Source of the DNA: Lachnospiraceae bacterium
GTDB taxonomy: Bacteria; Bacillota; Clostridia; Lachnospirales; Lachnospiraceae
Assembly (NCBI GenBank): GCA_030524705.1
Contig: JAUNGD010000035.1
Coordinates: 1-35,991, forward strand
Direction: 5' to 3'
DNA: 35,991 bases
Part shown: positions 8,124 to 15,649 of the stretch, in pieces
How the letters are laid out: every line of letters starts with the position of its first letter
Position numbering within the stretch: the first letter of the stretch is position 1
Position numbers and translations under genes: made by a program
The notes under the pieces: model-generated
The model's database searches: none
What the model was told of the DNA's origin: nothing
What the model saw: the letters and a program-made list of their open reading frames with translations, nothing else

Positions 8124-8163
8124 CCAGGATCCGGCAGTCTTCTGCATACCTGCCGGATCCTGG
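8124..8163 (-). repeat. Intergenic perfect inverted repeat between two transferase genes
   Basis: CCAGGATCCGGCAG at 8124-8137 is exactly complementary to CTGCCGGATCCTGG at 8150-8163, with a 12 base spacer. It begins two bases after the stop of the upstream gene (minus strand) and lies in the 83 base gap before the next one. No T-run follows on the minus strand, so it is more likely an RNA stability or processing hairpin than a full terminator. Confidence 0.7.
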
Positions 8164-8165
8164 AA

Positions 8166-9863
8166 CTATCTGTGCGAAGTCTGGTATTCCAGAGCATCTT
8201 CATAAATCCGCCTGCTGTTCTCCAGGTCATCGTATGCGAAAAAGTCATCCTGTCTTGCCCGGTAAAAAGGCTTCAGGACACATCCCTGCTCCATATAGCT
8301 GCAAAGCAGCTCTACCAGCTCATCCTTCTGTGTACATATCTCTCCGAAGCCCTGCTCCTCATAGTCAAATTTCCCGCCGGTATAATGCGGCGGCAGCGCA
8401 GAGGGATGATAATACACCACCGGCTTACGCATATATGCAAAATCAAACTGGACGCCGGAATAATCCGTTACCATCAGGCTGGACTGCGTCAGAACAGTCT
8501 CATAATCAACCTCCAGCGCTGACACCAGCTCGATCCCCTCATGCTCTGTAAAATCTCTTTTCTGTGCGCTGATCACCGGATGAAGAAGGTAAATGATCCG
8601 GTACCCTGTCCTCCTCGCCGTCCCGGAAAGTCTCTCATCAGATAAAAGAGCTTCAAATATCCGATAATACTCCGTATTTTTAAATTCCGGATTGTATGGA
8701 CGGACAGCCCCCATCACAGAAGGCATCGCTATATACGACCGCCAGGTAGGAGTAATAAGAATCTGACGCTTATCATCATTTACCAGGCCGTCATATCGCG
8801 GAATTCCCGTCAGACGCAGCACATCTTTTCCATAATCATACTCCGGCGCCGAAAGATTTTCCACCTCGCACCGGGAAGCACAGTAATATCGTTTATTGTT
8901 GTTTACCGCACGGTTGGAATCCGCCTCCAGATTCTGCACGGAAAGTCCATGCTGAATACAGGTATTGACACAACGAAGGCGGTCCTGCACAAATCGGATC
9001 TCCCAGTTATTGAATCCGCAGAAAGAATTTACGCCGCTGTGAGTCCCGAAAACCATCTTCGCGTACAGGTATAAAAGTCTCTGCTCTCTGCTTCGGTATA
9101 CCGCCGGATGATACCCTTCCCGCTCCAGTCTCCTCCTGTCCTGGGCATCACCGTTGATCACATAGACCGGAACAATCGAATCCTCTGCGTGCTTTACCAG
9201 GTATTTATAAAAATATTCACCGCAGTCGCCGCCCTTATACAGCTTGTCAAATGTAATCCATATATTTTTCCTCGTATAGACCGGATATGCAAGCCAGTAC
9301 AGACAGCGCATAATAAACATCTGTCTGGAACCGTAGGGCGCCCGCAGAATCTCCCACAGAAGCTTCAGCTCCTGCTTCACCCTGCCAGTCCTTCCGGTAC
9401 GCCGGATAACCAGCGCATCTGCCAGCAGCTCCGCTTCCCTGCCCTTCTTTGCGTTCTCACCGGTTTTCACCGTATTTTCTTTTTGCAGCGTCACCAGGTA
9501 TTTATCAAAACACCAGTAAGAATATTTCAGCCCGCTGTGCACTCTGGCCTGGTAATTCACCGCCGCCACCGGAAGTTTTTTTTCATTTCCCTGATCATCC
9601 AAAACAGCAAATTTTATTACATTTCTTTTCTGGAGCTGCTTTGACGAAAGCTCCAGGGCAAACGCTTTCCGGTTCTTCCATATCTGATTCTCACAGGTTA
9701 TCTGAGCATATCTCGGAACCTCCCGGAAAAAAAGCTTTTTTCCGTTTAACTTCATGATAAGCCCGGAAAGCCGTATCCCGGGATCCACGGAACCATCAAG
9801 CCTCCAGTTCCCATTTTCATACTCCATCAGATCAATGGTGACCGGCACAGACAGCTCACTCAT
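8166..9863 (-). CDS. CDP-glycerol glycerophosphotransferase family polymerase (TagF-like)
   Basis: A 565-residue protein. The first 150 residues are a beta-rich domain seen in TagF-like proteins. Residues about 200-555 are the polyol-phosphate transferase domain, with FDKLYKGGDCGEY, CIQHGLSVQ, ILITPTWRSY, YLLHPVI and MVTDYSGVQFDFAYMRKPVV. The C-terminal half is strikingly similar to that of the large plus-strand transferase at 27418-30042, for example FGEIC, LLCSYM and DDFFAY segments in the same order, so the two are paralogues. The ATG overlaps the stop of the ABC-Glf fusion by four bases (ATGA), which indicates translational coupling. It acts at the cytoplasmic membrane face and probably extends the poly(polyol phosphate) chain that the TagGH exporter moves out. 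Confidence 0.88.
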   Translation of the reverse strand: MSELSVPVTIDLMEYENGNWRLDGSVDPGIRLSGLIMKLNGKKLFFREVPRYAQITCENQIWKNRKAFALELSSKQLQKRNVIKFAVLDDQGNEKKLPVAAVNYQARVHSGLKYSYWCFDKYLVTLQKENTVKTGENAKKGREAELLADALVIRRTGRTGRVKQELKLLWEILRAPYGSRQMFIMRCLYWLAYPVYTRKNIWITFDKLYKGGDCGEYFYKYLVKHAEDSIVPVYVINGDAQDRRRLEREGYHPAVYRSREQRLLYLYAKMVFGTHSGVNSFCGFNNWEIRFVQDRLRCVNTCIQHGLSVQNLEADSNRAVNNNKRYYCASRCEVENLSAPEYDYGKDVLRLTGIPRYDGLVNDDKRQILITPTWRSYIAMPSVMGAVRPYNPEFKNTEYYRIFEALLSDERLSGTARRTGYRIIYLLHPVISAQKRDFTEHEGIELVSALEVDYETVLTQSSLMVTDYSGVQFDFAYMRKPVVYYHPSALPPHYTGGKFDYEEQGFGEICTQKDELVELLCSYMEQGCVLKPFYRARQDDFFAYDDLENSRRIYEDALEYQTSHR

Positions 9864-11773
9864 AATTTCGGCTCCACTTCTTTTCTGACGGCCGCGATAG
9901 CCGCCCCAATGACTTTATCCATGTCGTAATATTTGTACTGCCCCAGACGCCCTCCGAAAATCACATTTTTTTCTTTTTCAGCCAGAGCACGGTATTTTTC
10001 ATACAATGCATTATTTTTTTCGTCGTTCACCGGATAGTAGGGCTCTGCCCCCGGTTCCCATTCTGCTGAATACTCTCTGGAAATATACGTATAATCCTTG
10101 GGATTCTCTTTTTCCTCTTCCGGCTCAAAATGCTTGTGCTCTATAATTCTCGTATACGGAACCCTGCGCTCCGTATAATTCACAACGGCATTGCCCTGAT
10201 AGTTGTCTTCCTCCACACGCTCTGTCTCAAAGCATACCGTACGATATTCCAGGTGCCCGTAGCAATAATCAAAATACTCGTCGATCATACCGGTGTACAC
10301 TGTCTTTTTGAACATATTGGGATTCTCTTTCCGGTATTCAAAATAATCGGTATCCAGCAGGACATCTATGTTTTCCAGAAGCTTCTCCACCATCTGGGTA
10401 TATCCGCCCACCGGTATTCCCTGATAACGGTCATTAAAATAGTTATTGTCATACGTAAACCGCAGGGGGAGCCGCCTGATAATAAACGGCGGAAGCTCCT
10501 TGCAGTCCCTGCCCCACTGCTTCTCCGTATAGCCTTTGATCAGCTTTTCATAGACATCCGTTCCCACCAGAGAAAGAGCCTGCTCCTCCAGATTCTTCGG
10601 CTCCGTAATGTGCAGGTCTGCGATCTGCTCCGCAATTTTTTTCTTTGCCTCCCCTGGCTTTTTGATTCCCCACATCTTACTGAAAGTATTCATGTTGAAG
10701 GGAAGATTATAGAGCTCATCTCCATAAACGGCCACCGGAGAATTGATATAGTTATTGAATTCCGTCAGCTTGTTTACGTACTTCCAGATCTCCTGGTCAC
10801 TGGTGTGGAAAATATGCGCGCCATATTTGTGTACCTGTATTCCATCCATATTCTCCGTATATACATTTCCTCCGATATGGCTGCGCTTATCAATAACGAG
10901 ACACCGCTTCCCCTGCCGCGTCAGCTCCCGGGCGGCTACGGCTCCGTACAGTCCTGCGCCGACTATAAGATAATCGTAGGGTTTTCCTTCTCTTCTCAGC
11001 TTTTCACGTTTCTCCAGCTTTTTCTGCCGCGTAAGCCTTTCCTGCTCTTCTTTGTAAGCCTCGCATACCGTCTGGGAATCTCCCGTCATCCGGACTCTTC
11101 CCTGATCCAGCCAGACTGCATTTTCACAGAGGTTTTTCACTGAGTCGATATTGTGTGAAACATACAGAAGTGTCGTCCCGCCGGAAAGCATCTGCTGCAT
11201 ACGTTCATTGCAGCGTCTCCGGAAACGCATATCGCCTACCTCCAGAACCTCATCTACGATCAGAATATCCGGATTGACAATTGTCGCCACCGCAAATCCA
11301 AGCCGTGCTTTCATACCGGAGGAAAAATTTTTGATCGGTGAATCCAGAAAATTATTCAGATTTGCAAATTCTACGATCTCGTCAAAATGCTCCTCCATAA
11401 ACTTTCTGGAATGTCCAAGTACAAGACCGTTCAGAAAAATATTTTCCCTGGCCGTCAGATTCGGGTCAAATCCTGCTCCCAGCTCGATCAGCGGCGCAAT
11501 CTTTCCATTCACCTTCACGCTTCCCTCGTAAGGCTTCAGGATCCCGCTGATAGTTTTCAAAAGGGTGGATTTGCCGGAACCATTCGCTCCCACCAGTCCC
11601 CAGGATTCTCCCTTTTTTATCTTCAGATTGATATCCTGCAGAGCAAGAAACTCCTGAAACATCAGCTCATGCTTCACAAGCTTGATCGCATATTCCTTCA
11701 GATTGTCCACCTTTTCACTCGCAAGATTAAATCTTATTTTCAGATTTTCTACTTCAACCGCATACTTACTCAT
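9860..11773 (-). CDS. glf: TagH-type ABC exporter ATPase fused to UDP-galactopyranose mutase (Glf)
   Basis: One uninterrupted 637-residue frame with two complete enzymes. Residues 1 to about 243 are a polysaccharide/teichoic acid exporter ATPase: Walker A GANGSGKST at 62-70, signature NFSSGMKARLGFA from 149, Walker B ILIVDE with E175, and H-loop H207. Residues about 244-264 are a charged, coiled-coil-like linker. Residues 265-637 are UDP-galactopyranose mutase: FAD-binding VGAGLYG at 271-277, VIDKRSHIGGN, KYGAHIFHT, and PVGGYTQM further on. At about 373 residues the Glf part is full length. Glf converts UDP-galactopyranose to UDP-galactofuranose; TagH powers export with the permease encoded just upstream. 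GGAGAAACGAT precedes the ATG. The fusion physically joins precursor synthesis to export, which is unusual. Confidence 0.92.
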   Translation of the reverse strand: MSKYAVEVENLKIRFNLASEKVDNLKEYAIKLVKHELMFQEFLALQDINLKIKKGESWGLVGANGSGKSTLLKTISGILKPYEGSVKVNGKIAPLIELGAGFDPNLTARENIFLNGLVLGHSRKFMEEHFDEIVEFANLNNFLDSPIKNFSSGMKARLGFAVATIVNPDILIVDEVLEVGDMRFRRRCNERMQQMLSGGTTLLYVSHNIDSVKNLCENAVWLDQGRVRMTGDSQTVCEAYKEEQERLTRQKKLEKREKLRREGKPYDYLIVGAGLYGAVAARELTRQGKRCLVIDKRSHIGGNVYTENMDGIQVHKYGAHIFHTSDQEIWKYVNKLTEFNNYINSPVAVYGDELYNLPFNMNTFSKMWGIKKPGEAKKKIAEQIADLHITEPKNLEEQALSLVGTDVYEKLIKGYTEKQWGRDCKELPPFIIRRLPLRFTYDNNYFNDRYQGIPVGGYTQMVEKLLENIDVLLDTDYFEYRKENPNMFKKTVYTGMIDEYFDYCYGHLEYRTVCFETERVEEDNYQGNAVVNYTERRVPYTRIIEHKHFEPEEEKENPKDYTYISREYSAEWEPGAEPYYPVNDEKNNALYEKYRALAEKEKNVIFGGRLGQYKYYDMDKVIGAAIAAVRKEVEPKL

Positions 11774-11798
11774 ATCGTTTCTCCATTTCTCCGGAACA

Positions 11799-12587
11799 TC
11801 AAATATACAGAATAAATTTGTCTTTTGATCTCTGGAATGACCAGATGCCGATAATCAGCATGATAACAGCCATCACCCAGCCGCCCCAGAAGATTCTCGG
11901 TCCGGGAAATCTGCCATAATAAACGAGATCCCTGAACTGTGCCACATAATAATACATCGGGTTGAAAGCCTTGATAAAAAACTGCACCTTCGGGGACATA
12001 CGCTCGATCTGATATATGATCGGCGTCAGATACATCCATGCAGTCAGTACAGCACTGTAAATATACTGGATGTCTCTGAAAAATACGTTCAGCTGTGCCA
12101 GAAAGAACCCCAACCCGCAGCTGAACAGGTAAATCTGGATAATCACCAGCGGAGTCAGCAAAAACTGCCAATAGAACGGAGCTCCTGTCACCAGCATCAA
12201 AATCACCAGAGCTCCGATGGAAAATACCAGATCCATCATGCAGCTCGTCACTTTTGACAGGGTAAAAATATATTTGGGCACATACACCTTTCGAATCAGT
12301 GATGCATTTCCCGTTACCGACTTCATGGCATTCGTGGTACCGCTTTTCATAAAGTCAAACAGCAGACGGCCGGTAAAAAGATATACCGGATAATTCTCAA
12401 TACCCTTGCCCAGCAAATTCATAAACACAATCGACAATACAATCATGATCAGCAGCGGATTCAAAATGCTCCACAGATATCCCAGAAAGCTCCTCCGGTA
12501 TTTCAGCTTCAGATCACGCACTACCAGCTCCTTGATCAGATCCTGGTACTTAAACAGTGTCTTGACACGGTATTTCAGCAAATCCAT
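11799..12587 (-). CDS. tagG: TagG-type ABC-2 exporter permease
   Basis: A 262-residue ABC-2 permease with about six hydrophobic segments and the family's N-terminal amphipathic start (VVRDLKLKYRRSFLGYLWS, residues 22-40) followed by LNPLL. Such permeases form the membrane part of the TagGH/Wzm-Wzt exporters that move undecaprenyl-linked polymer across the membrane. The partner ATPase is encoded 25 bases downstream in the ABC-Glf fusion. I start at ATG 12587 because GGAGG sits six bases upstream; a longer in-frame start at 12653 has no such site and would begin close behind the promoter. It is the first gene of the minus-strand wall-polymer operon. Confidence 0.92.
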   Translation of the reverse strand: MDLLKYRVKTLFKYQDLIKELVVRDLKLKYRRSFLGYLWSILNPLLIMIVLSIVFMNLLGKGIENYPVYLFTGRLLFDFMKSGTTNAMKSVTGNASLIRKVYVPKYIFTLSKVTSCMMDLVFSIGALVILMLVTGAPFYWQFLLTPLVIIQIYLFSCGLGFFLAQLNVFFRDIQYIYSAVLTAWMYLTPIIYQIERMSPKVQFFIKAFNPMYYYVAQFRDLVYYGRFPGPRIFWGGWVMAVIMLIIGIWSFQRSKDKFILYI

Positions 12588-12637
12588 AGTTTTCCTCCGA
12601 ATAATATATATTTCATATAACCGAATTCTATCGTCAT

Positions 12638-12666
12638 ATTTTAACATATACACAAATTCATTTCAA
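12638..12666 (-). promoter_or_regulatory. Sigma-A promoter of the tagG operon
   Basis: On the minus strand, TTGAAA (12661-12666) and TAAAAT (12638-12643) are separated by 17 bases, with a TGT just before the -10. Transcription would begin about 45 bases ahead of the tagG ribosome binding site. Confidence 0.7.
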
Positions 12667-12715
12667 CCGCAGCTGCCGAATCTTCTGAAAGTGAACAGAT
12701 GATATCCGCGCACAT

Positions 12716-12744
12716 AAAAAACCGCCGGCATTCTGGTCTGCCGG
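12716..12744 (-). terminator. Terminator of the cytidylate-kinase-like gene
   Basis: On the minus strand, GCCGGC (12739-12744) and GCCGGC (12724-12729) form a GC-rich stem with a nine base loop, followed by GG and a run of T (12716-12721). It lies directly after the gene ending at 12767 and separates it from the tagG promoter. Confidence 0.8.
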
Positions 12745-12766
12745 CAGCTCTTTATACGCATAGCAT

Positions 12767-13378
12767 TTAACACTGGTTTTTATATTTGATGTAATCCAGA
12801 ATCAGATCTACGGAGCCGTCAATCCCCAAAGCACTGCTCTCTACACAGAGATTGTAGCTGGAGGCCATGCCCCATTTCTTCTCAGACTGGAAATTGTAGT
12901 AGCTGGCACGCTTTTTATCTGTCTTTATCAGCATATCCCGTACCTTCGCATCCGGCAGGTGATACTCCGCCGCTACCCGGGCCGCCCGGAAGTCCGAATT
13001 GGCATGAACGAAAACGCTGACCAGCTCAGGGCAATCCCGAAGAATGTAATCCGCGCACCGTCCCACGATAACGCAGGAATTCTCAGACAGCTTTCGGATG
13101 GAATCATAGCTTGCCTGATAGATCTGCTGGTCGATGGTCGGTCCGGAATACATCACGGAGGGGTACACATCCATAACGATGGAATACAGAAGGCTGTTGG
13201 TCGGCTTTTCGTCGTAGCTTTCCAGTACCTTCTCGCACAGCCCGCTCTCCTTGGCAATCAGCTTGATCAGCTCCTTGTCATAAAATTTAATCCCCAGCTT
13301 CTTTGCCAGCTTCTCGCCGATCTCGTGTCCGCCGCTTCCAAACTGTCTTCCTATTGTAATAATCACTTTATTATCCAT
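12767..13378 (-). CDS. Cytidylate kinase-like family protein
   Basis: A 203-residue P-loop protein of the cytidylate-kinase-like (AAA_26) family. ITIGRQFGSGGHEIG (residues 7-21) is the modified P-loop typical of this group; FYDKELI follows, and VIVGRCADYIL is the conserved mid-protein motif. True Cmk proteins have a canonical GPAGSGKST loop, so this is the divergent family common in Clostridia whose substrate is not established. The start at 13378 is chosen because GGGAGGT lies seven bases upstream; an ATG at 13411 gives 11 extra residues without such a site. It is a single-gene unit with its own promoter (13453-13482) and terminator, and is not obviously linked to the wall-polymer genes. Confidence 0.82.
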   Translation of the reverse strand: MDNKVIITIGRQFGSGGHEIGEKLAKKLGIKFYDKELIKLIAKESGLCEKVLESYDEKPTNSLLYSIVMDVYPSVMYSGPTIDQQIYQASYDSIRKLSENSCVIVGRCADYILRDCPELVSVFVHANSDFRAARVAAEYHLPDAKVRDMLIKTDKKRASYYNFQSEKKWGMASSYNLCVESSALGIDGSVDLILDYIKYKNQC

Positions 13379-13452
13379 ATATATACCTCCCGTCCTGTCG
13401 TACACCTTCATCTGTAAAAATGAGATAATAGTTTCAGACCTTTATTTTTTTA

Positions 13453-13482
13453 ATTATACCACAAATTTCGAGATTCGTCCAA
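13453..13482 (-). promoter_or_regulatory. Promoter of the cytidylate-kinase-like gene
   Basis: On the minus strand, a consensus TATAAT (13453-13458) lies 18 bases after TTGGAC (13477-13482). It drives the gene starting at 13378 and is back to back with the LUD gene region. Confidence 0.65.
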
Positions 13483-13559
13483 AAATAAATTGTCTATTTC
13501 CATATCTTTTCTAATATGTTAAACTATTTACAGTTATCTATTATATAAGGAGGTAAATT

Positions 13560-14195
13560 ATGACACCAATGGAGCAATACTACGAAACAATGGCAGCTTC
13601 CGTCATCAAAGGACTGGAAAAGCGCCAGATGGAAGGATATTATTTTAAAACCGCAAAAGAGGCCGTAGAAAAGATCATGTCCATGATTCCCCCGCATTCC
13701 TCTGTTTCCTGGGGCGGTTCAAGCACCCTGACCGAAACAGGCATGATGGAGGCCCTGCAGTCCGCAGACCTGGAGCTGATCGACCGTTCCGGTGCCTCCT
13801 CCCCGGAGGAAAAGAAAGCGCTGGAACGGAAAGCCTTTGCGGCTGATTACTATTTCATGAGCACCAACGCCATCACCGCGGACGGCGAGCTTGTCAACGT
13901 AGACGGAAACGGAAACCGCGTTGCCGCTCTGGTATACGGCCCGGACCATGTCATGATCCTCGCGGGTATGAACAAGGTAGCGGCAGATACAGCGGCCGCC
14001 ATCACCCGGGTACATACGAATGCCGCACCGCCGAACACCATACGCCTGAACCTGAAGACCCCCTGCAGTCAGACCGGCGTCTGTAAAAACTGCCTGTCCC
14101 CTGACTGCATCTGCTCCCATACCGTCATCACACGTTTCAACCGGATCAAGGGACGCATCAAGGTCTTCCTGATCGGAGAAGAGCTCGGGTTCTGA
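13560..14195 (+). CDS. LUD-domain protein (lactate utilization/LutC-like)
   Basis: A 211-residue protein of the LUD (DUF162, LutB/LutC-related) family. The family marker SVSWGGSSTLTETG is at residues 48-61, and YYFMSTNAITADGELVNVDG (97-116) and GPDHVMILAGMNKV (127-140) follow. The C-terminal part has a cysteine group (C169, C175, C178, C183, C185) of the kind seen in stand-alone clostridial members, possibly a metal or Fe-S site. AAGGAGG ends six bases before the ATG. LutABC oxidises lactate, but the LutA and LutB partners are missing here, so the role is probably different. It stands alone between a divergent promoter and a shared terminator. Confidence 0.87.
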   Translation: MTPMEQYYETMAASVIKGLEKRQMEGYYFKTAKEAVEKIMSMIPPHSSVSWGGSSTLTETGMMEALQSADLELIDRSGASSPEEKKALERKAFAADYYFMSTNAITADGELVNVDGNGNRVAALVYGPDHVMILAGMNKVAADTAAAITRVHTNAAPPNTIRLNLKTPCSQTGVCKNCLSPDCICSHTVITRFNRIKGRIKVFLIGEELGF

Positions 14196-14223
14196 TTCTG
14201 AAACTGCAAACAACTATTCAGCC

Positions 14224-14265
14224 AAAAGGGACAGGGCCGGATTTCTCCAAAGCTCTGTCCCTTTT
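14224..14265. terminator. Bidirectional terminator between convergent genes
   Basis: AAAAGGGACAGGGC (14224-14237) pairs with GCTCTGTCCCTTTT (14252-14265), with one G-U pair in 14. The A-start and T-end allow use from both sides. It closes the LUD gene on the plus strand and the nitrogenase-like operon on the minus strand. Confidence 0.85.
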
Positions 14266-14271
14266 CCTTTC

Positions 14272-15648
14272 TCAGAAGCTCTCTTCCGATGGCTTCACTT
14301 TATATATAAATGTCCTGTCCCGGACGGTCTGCAAAAGCTCATTTTCTTTTTTTCTGTTTTCACGTTTTATCAGAGTAAGATAATCCTCCGCCAGTCTGAC
14401 CGCTCCGTTTATTCCCGCATAAGTTCGCCCCAGCGCCGCTTTGTCATACACCGGATAGGACAGCTCCAAAAGCGGGATATGCTTTTTCCCTGCAATTTCT
14501 CTTTCCAGAGAGCTTCCCAGCAGCAGGTCGATCTCGCTCTGTTCCAGAATTCCGCTGATTTCTCCCTGATCCTGGGTAAAATAAACGTCCTCCGCGAAAT
14601 CCTCCGGCAGCTCTTTCCTTTTCTCCGCAGCGTTTCCTGCTCCGAAATAGTCTGTAATGACCGCAGTCTTTATCACCGCTCCAAAATATTCCCGCAGAAA
14701 TGCGCCTGCAGCGGTGACTGTGCTCTCATCTCCCACGAGTCCGATGCTTTTTCTGGTATTTTCCTCATAAAGCTCCTCCAGCACCGGCCGGAAATAATAG
14801 CGGAACCGCTCTTCTTCTTTCTGCAAAAAGCTTTCTGCCACCTCTGCCTGAATACCCAGCCTTTCTGCCACCGCCAGCAGCATATTCCGGACTTCCAGAA
14901 TACCCACCGGCACAGAGGGAAATGTGAGATACGGGATACCGTAAAGCTGCTCCATTTTTTCGGCCGCTTCCTGCCCCCATTTTGAAAATACGAGGTTCAG
15001 CCCTGTCCCCGGAGCCTTTTTCAATTCTTCTACGCCATTTTCCGCCCCAAAGAATGTCCTGACCTCCAGTCCAACGCCCTCCAGGATCCGTTTTAGCTCC
15101 TCCAGATTCCCCCGAAAGCAGACATCCCGTCCGGGAAGAATCCCCAGCAGGTTGACAGATTTTTCATTCTTCTCCGGCGCTTCCATCCCAAGCTGAGGAA
15201 CCTTCTGCAGCAGCTCCGTCATCACACGGCTGTATCCATAATGACCATCCCCGTGAAAGCCCGCAGTCAGGCAGTCCACCACCGGCTCGCCCTGTTCCCT
15301 GGATTCCTTCGTCATAGCTCCCACATCGTCCCCCACCATGGCAGAAGCACAGCTATTTAGTACGACGTACAGCTCTCCGTCTATTACCTTGACTGTGTTT
15401 TTTATCTGTTCTCTCAAGCGGGACGCGCCCCCGAAAATAATGTGGCGCTCCTGCACTCCGGTACCAGGAATTGTACTGTCTCCGATCCAGCCTTTCCCGG
15501 CTCCTGCTGCCCTGGCAGCCAGCTCATTTTGTATCGCGCAGCCCGGATTGGAATGTACGATGGGTACAGCCTTTCTAATCGCTTCCACCGCCTGCAGCGC
15601 TCCATGAAGCGCGCAGCCGTTCCGGGGGCTTTTTACTGACATCTGCAT
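14272..15648 (-). CDS. Nitrogenase component 1-like protein, NifK-like subunit
   Basis: A 458-residue member of the nitrogenase component 1 superfamily. The N-terminus carries three cysteines in the positions of P-cluster ligands: C12 (NGCALHGA), C37 (HSNPGCAIQ) and C100 (LNSCASAMVGDD); the last motif also keeps the GDD of NifK. It is somewhat shorter than true NifK. The ribosome binding site AGGAGGTG is seven bases before the ATG, and the start follows the stop of the NifD-like gene by one base, so the two are coupled. With the NifD-like protein it should form a heterodimer or heterotetramer with an interface Fe-S cluster. No NifE, NifN, NifB or NifV relatives are present, so dinitrogen fixation is very unlikely; the substrate is unknown. 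Confidence 0.88.
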   Translation of the reverse strand: MQMSVKSPRNGCALHGALQAVEAIRKAVPIVHSNPGCAIQNELAARAAGAGKGWIGDSTIPGTGVQERHIIFGGASRLREQIKNTVKVIDGELYVVLNSCASAMVGDDVGAMTKESREQGEPVVDCLTAGFHGDGHYGYSRVMTELLQKVPQLGMEAPEKNEKSVNLLGILPGRDVCFRGNLEELKRILEGVGLEVRTFFGAENGVEELKKAPGTGLNLVFSKWGQEAAEKMEQLYGIPYLTFPSVPVGILEVRNMLLAVAERLGIQAEVAESFLQKEEERFRYYFRPVLEELYEENTRKSIGLVGDESTVTAAGAFLREYFGAVIKTAVITDYFGAGNAAEKRKELPEDFAEDVYFTQDQGEISGILEQSEIDLLLGSSLEREIAGKKHIPLLELSYPVYDKAALGRTYAGINGAVRLAEDYLTLIKRENRKKENELLQTVRDRTFIYKVKPSEESF

Positions 15649-15649
15649 C

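Noticed and set aside
12767-13378. Genuine cytidylate kinase (cmk)
   Set aside because: The P-loop is GRQFGSGG instead of the canonical GPAGSGKST, so it belongs to the cytidylate-kinase-like family of unknown substrate.
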